Assembly (NCBI GenBank): GCA_015296065.1 | Contig: DVDU01000201.1 | Location: 1 to 64,000, forward strand | Length of the DNA: 64,000 bases | Direction: 5' to 3' | Source of the DNA: Oscillatoriaceae cyanobacterium M33_DOE_052 | GTDB taxonomy: Bacteria; Cyanobacteriota; Cyanobacteriia; Cyanobacteriales; Laspinemataceae | In this document: piece after piece, positions 61,025 through 64,000 of the stretch | How the letters are laid out: each line of letters starts with the position of its first letter | Numbering within the stretch: position 1 is the first letter of the stretch | The notes under the pieces: model-generated | Databases searched by the model: none | Seen by the model: the letters and a program-made list of their open reading frames with translations, nothing else | What the model was told of the DNA's origin: nothing | Position numbers and translations under genes: made by a program

Positions 61025-61963
61025 TTATTGTTTGCGAAATTTGCGTTTTGCCCAGCCAAAGCCGATAACTCCGAGTAATCCCATGCTCACTGGTTCGGGT
61101 ACTTGCTGCGCATCGGCACCAGAGCCGCTGCCTGGAACTGTACCCAAATCTCCGGCTGGGGTTTCTGGTTCGGCTGGTGTTTGTGCCACTGGTTCGCCGA
61201 GGATGAGGGATTTCAGGAACTTGAAGCCGATCGTTTGTTGACCGCCAAACTGTCCGCCATTGTAACCCGCACCCGCCAAATCGCTGCTTGACAGATAGCT
61301 GATACCACCTTCATAATTACCAGAGCCAATCGAAGTCTGGTTTAGATTGCTGCCGTAATAGCCGGTGCCATCTAAATCGCCTAAACTGGGAGCGCCACCC
61401 CAATTCGTTGCATGGCTATCGTGGCTGCTCAAGCTGCTATAGCCTGCGTTGGAGCTGGCGACGCTCGTACTCTTGACGCCGCTATACACCCCTACTTGGT
61501 TCACCCCAGAATCGTTGGTGCCTGCAAACCGGACGCCGAACAAGCTGCCAGCATTACTAGCACTCGCGAAGTTGGTGCCACCCAAGTCAACGAACAAGTC
61601 GCCCCAACCCACGTTACCATCGGCGGCGCCAGAATAGGTGTTGCCCCATAAAGGCATATTGGCATTGACTGTGAACCAAATCTCATTGGCGGTTTCGCGC
61701 AAACCGACGCCGTAGATTTCATAGTTGCGATCGTCTCTATTGACGCCAGTGCCATCCTTATTGTTATCCAGAGCATATTGCCAGCCAAACTGGTCAACTT
61801 TGCTATTGTTCACCACCAAGCCGACACCATCGTTGAGGCACTCCAGAAACAGAGTGAAGGCCGTACCGTTCGCCAAGCTCCCGGCCATTGCGGCTGGTCC
61901 GTTCAGGGTAATGAAGCCAAGAGTGGCTGCACTGGCACCGATGATAGTTTTAATAGATTTCAT
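61025..61963 (-). CDS. PEP-CTERM sorting domain protein
   Basis: A 312-residue exported protein. It has an N-terminal signal peptide (IGASAATLGFITLNGPAAMA), a serine/glycine/asparagine-rich middle (SSNAGYSSLSSHDSHATN) and a C-terminal PEP-CTERM anchor (VPEPVSMGLLGVIGFGWAKR). The anchor is expected to be cut by an exosortase encoded elsewhere. The mature protein is probably surface-associated. ATG 61963 is chosen because AAGGAG lies 7 bases upstream; longer starts add a basic MRRRT extension over that site. Confidence 0.9.
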   Translation of the reverse strand: MKSIKTIIGASAATLGFITLNGPAAMAGSLANGTAFTLFLECLNDGVGLVVNNSKVDQFGWQYALDNNKDGTGVNRDDRNYEIYGVGLRETANEIWFTVNANMPLWGNTYSGAADGNVGWGDLFVDLGGTNFASASNAGSLFGVRFAGTNDSGVNQVGVYSGVKSTSVASSNAGYSSLSSHDSHATNWGGAPSLGDLDGTGYYGSNLNQTSIGSGNYEGGISYLSSSDLAGAGYNGGQFGGQQTIGFKFLKSLILGEPVAQTPAEPETPAGDLGTVPGSGSGADAQQVPEPVSMGLLGVIGFGWAKRKFRKQ

Positions 61964-62480
61964 GTTGGTTCTCCTTCGCATCCCGATCGCACTTTGTTTT
62001 AACTGAGTTTTTAACGATTCTTTTCAAATCACCCTGATGCTTGGCGGTTGTTAAATAGCGGCGGCCTTTAGTAGCGCCTGGAAACTATTTTGTGCCGCTT
62101 TATTTCTTACTCATAGTGCCTATCGTAGTTTGCTGCCTCGGTCAATGCAAGGGGTTGAACGGCAACTTTATCCAATCTTCACAAAACTACTCCTGATTTT
62201 AAAGTTTTCACTGGGAGCGGGTTTCAGCCGTGATTAAGGTTCGGTAAAAACACTAAATAAGTTTGGATAAATCCGTAGATTTACGGAGAAATGAATTAGC
62301 GTTAAAGATTGAATTTGCCAGCGCTATCCCCCCCTGGGGTATAGGTAAACTCAGGAAACCACCGAGGCACGAAGGACACAGGGGATGAAAAAGCAGGTTC
62401 TTTCACAGAACCTGCTCCGCCAGATCGGGAATTTCTGGTTGCCCCACCTCACTTCTCTAACGTTCTGTCCATGATGAACA
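61964..62480. other. long gap between PEP-CTERM and SDR genes
   Basis: About 517 bp without a gene. It holds the PEP-CTERM ribosome-binding site (61971-61976), a long AT-rich leader, and the SDR terminator at 62392-62416. No member of the major repeat families is visible, unlike most gaps of this size in the window. Confidence 0.6.
62392..62416 (-). terminator. intrinsic terminator of the SDR gene
   Basis: AGCAGGTTCT (62392-62401) pairs with AGAACCTGCT (62407-62416) around a 5-base loop. On the minus strand it is followed by TTTTTC. It lies 65 bp after the SDR stop codon. Confidence 0.8.
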
Positions 62481-63299
62481 CTATTTCAGCCCAAACCGCG
62501 CCTTAATGCCGCCGATAAATGTGTTGTCATCAACAGCCTTTCGGTAAGCGGCAATTTCCTCGGCATCGGCTCCGGCAGTATAACGGAGTTGCGTGGTGCC
62601 ATCAGTAGCAGCCTGATAAATGACTTCCGCCACCACCACCGGATCTGAGCCGCTCGTTTCTAGAGAACCAAAGCCAGAAAACACTTTGCCAACGAATTCT
62701 TGATACTCGGTGAGACTTTCATCGTTGTTAAAGTCCAAAGAACGGCCCCCAAAGTCGGTTTTGATCATCCCGGGCTCAACGATTTTCACGCGCACACCGA
62801 TCGCCTCCATCTCAAAGCTGAGTGCTTCTGAGAGCCCCTCAACCGCAAACTTAGAGCCGTGATAGAGCGTACCCAGGGGAAAGGTGGTCTTACCGCCGAT
62901 CGAGGAAACGTTGATGATCATCCCGTCCTTATGGCTGCGGAAATGGGGTAAAACCGCCTTGGTGGTCTCTAAAATACCAATCACATTCACATCAAACTGA
63001 CGCTTAATCTTCTCGATCGGTGTCGCCTCAAGTACGCCATAGGCGCCATAGCCCGCATTATTCAACAGCACATCTATTTTGCCAAACTTGGCGATACCTT
63101 CCCTGACAGCATTGGTAATGCTCGCCGAGTCTTGTACATCCAGTCTTGTCACCAAGACACGATCGAGCTGATTCAGTTCTGCTTCTTTTTCTGGACTGCG
63201 CATAGTAGCCACAACATTCCAGCCCTTTTCTTGAAAATACTTCGCAGTTACTTTGCCAATACCGCTGCTGGCGCCGGTGATTAGAATTGTCTTGCTCAT
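62481..63299 (-). CDS. SDR family oxidoreductase
   Basis: A 272-residue classical short-chain dehydrogenase. TGASSGIGKVTAKYF is the cofactor-binding loop, NNAGYGAYG the NAG motif, and NVSSIGGKTTFPLGTLYHGS with YHGSK gives the catalytic Ser-Tyr-Lys set. VEPGMIKTDFGGRS and the extended C-terminus resemble the YdfG/retinol-dehydrogenase-like group. The substrate is not predictable. It is a single-gene unit with its own terminator. Confidence 0.93.
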   Translation of the reverse strand: MSKTILITGASSGIGKVTAKYFQEKGWNVVATMRSPEKEAELNQLDRVLVTRLDVQDSASITNAVREGIAKFGKIDVLLNNAGYGAYGVLEATPIEKIKRQFDVNVIGILETTKAVLPHFRSHKDGMIINVSSIGGKTTFPLGTLYHGSKFAVEGLSEALSFEMEAIGVRVKIVEPGMIKTDFGGRSLDFNNDESLTEYQEFVGKVFSGFGSLETSGSDPVVVAEVIYQAATDGTTQLRYTAGADAEEIAAYRKAVDDNTFIGGIKARFGLK

Positions 63300-63697
63300 T
63301 CTTATAGTCCTCTATAGTCATACACAAGTTTCAACTCATATCATATCCGGTAGCGTTGCTTGTATTTGGCCTCCAGGTAATAAAAAATCTAGGCGATTCC
63401 TTTTTCTTGGTCTTCTTGGTGTCTTCATATAGCAGTAGCCAAGGCAGTCTGGATATAGTTATAGGACTGTTATATGCCCTGTCCCTAGGTAATATCTGTA
63501 GAGACAGAGACACGGCATAGAATAGTCCTTGATTAATTAACTACGGCTATAGTTGAAAACAAACTAGAGGGGAGTTCTCTACTCGGAAAACTCCCCTCTA
63601 ATTATGCTGCTGCAATCTTCAGCCGCTGGATTTTGCATGAATTCTTACCTTCTGGGCAGATGCGGGATAACTTTTCCTAACTCTCATTTCCTATCTC
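63300..63697. other. gap with a terminator-like hairpin
   Basis: About 398 bp without a gene. AGAGGGGAGTT (63566-63576) pairs with AACTCCCCTCT (63589-63599), a strong hairpin that may end the small minus-strand gene on its right. No repeat of the major families was seen. Confidence 0.55.
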
Positions 63698-63841
63698 TCA
63701 GGCGCTGCGTTTCAGGGAACCATCGGTGTAGAGTTCTAGGGGAATCAGTTCTAATTTACCGTTGATGATTTGGCGGGAATAAACGATTTTGAGGAATTGG
63801 GAGGGCTGGTTATGGTTGAGTTTTTGGATGGGAGTAAACAT
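63698..63841 (-). CDS. small protein of unknown function (47 residues)
   Basis: A 47-residue open frame: MFTPIQKLNHNQPSQFLKIV, then YSRQIINGKLELIPLELYTD and GSLKRSA. The composition is protein-like, and GGAG lies 9 bases before the ATG. I do not recognise it. A hairpin about 100 bp downstream could terminate it. Its short length keeps confidence moderate. Confidence 0.5.
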   Translation of the reverse strand: MFTPIQKLNHNQPSQFLKIVYSRQIINGKLELIPLELYTDGSLKRSA

Positions 63842-63913
63842 AGTTTTTAGCTCCATCAGCTCTTATATCTATATTTTACGTAATATTTCTATACATGACT
63901 GTGATTTCAGCCC

Positions 63914-63939
63914 CGGAAAAATTGTGATAAATTTTTCCG
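63914..63939. promoter_or_regulatory. perfect 10-bp inverted repeat
   Basis: CGGAAAAATT (63914-63923) and AATTTTTCCG (63930-63939) form a perfect inverted repeat with a 6-base spacer GTGATA. It lies about 70 bp upstream of the 47-residue gene. It could be an operator or the end of a gene beyond the window; this is undecided. Confidence 0.4.
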
Positions 63940-64000
63940 CTGTATGTGACAAAAATAACTATTGAAAGTGATTTACATCACTGACTTTTGAGTGTCGGAT

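Noticed and set aside
1-64000. tRNA, rRNA, prophage or intact insertion sequence
   Set aside because: I read for T-loop GGTTCGAATCC-like signatures, transposase DDE frames and phage structural genes and saw none; a covariance-model scan would be needed to exclude a divergent tRNA or ncRNA.

Overview
The window reads as chromosomal DNA of a cyanobacterium, most likely a filamentous one. The evidence is zeta-carotene desaturase (zds) beside its usual SRPBCC neighbour, an ABC urea importer with an NtcA-type promoter, HpsE-like glycosyltransferases, an M1 peptidase with a HEAT tail, many GCGATCGC (HIP1-like) octamers, and very dense short palindromic repeats between genes. I saw no rRNA, tRNA, CRISPR array, intact insertion sequence or prophage. 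No gene is cut by either end of the window.

Layout. 0.4-6.1 kb: a surface-polysaccharide group with two tandem HpsE-like glycosyltransferases, a sulfotransferase, then an MBOAT O-acyltransferase and an SGNH-like partner on the other strand. 6.3-10.1 kb: htpG, a CDP-alcohol phosphatidyltransferase and a PfkB kinase. 10.2-18.7 kb: an accessory region resembling a defence island. It holds an AAA ATPase and a DUF4435/TOPRIM-like protein that together resemble the PARIS (AriA/AriB) anti-phage system, a relic of an IS5-type transposase, a solitary YhdJ-like adenine methyltransferase, a short NB-ARC (STAND) ATPase divergent from an unrecognised 729-residue coiled-coil/SH3-like protein, and a PIN-type toxin-antitoxin pair. 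18.8-21.1 kb: an aspartate aminotransferase and a TIGR01777-type epimerase.

21.2-33.0 kb is a complete urea module on one strand: ureE, ureF, ureG, the importer urtABCDE, ureD, then ureA, ureB, ureC. A canonical NtcA site with a matching -10 box precedes urtA, so the importer is predicted to be switched on under nitrogen limitation. Urea is imported by UrtABCDE and hydrolysed by UreABC, whose nickel centre is assembled by UreDEFG. A MntA/HepT toxin-antitoxin pair is spliced almost seamlessly between ureD and ureA.

33-48.5 kb: a pair of EcsC/DUF697-like paralogues with internal 22-residue repeats, an MnmC-like methyltransferase, a REC-HD-GYP response regulator, glmU, isoaspartyl peptidase, a second PIN toxin-antitoxin pair, a mercaptopyruvate-type sulfurtransferase, cobQ, a small ferredoxin, an SRPBCC protein and zds. 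48.8-64 kb: a third PIN pair whose toxin is broken by a small palindromic element, a DrrAB-like ABC exporter, a C39-like peptidase with six SH3-like repeats in a duplicated triplet, a single-cysteine PrxQ, a GNAT enzyme, DUF29, an N-acetylglucosamine-kinase-like protein, the M1 peptidase, a PEP-CTERM protein and an SDR.

The strongest unexplained signals are three. (1) The 10.2-17.5 kb island. (2) A dispersed element of nearly constant length (about 64-68 bp) bounded by AGAAACCGGGTTTCT arms and often nested in GACAAATGAC repeats. (3) Repeats that have entered coding sequence: inside the MBOAT enzyme, at the C-termini of a glycosyltransferase and the SGNH-like protein, and directly at several start codons.
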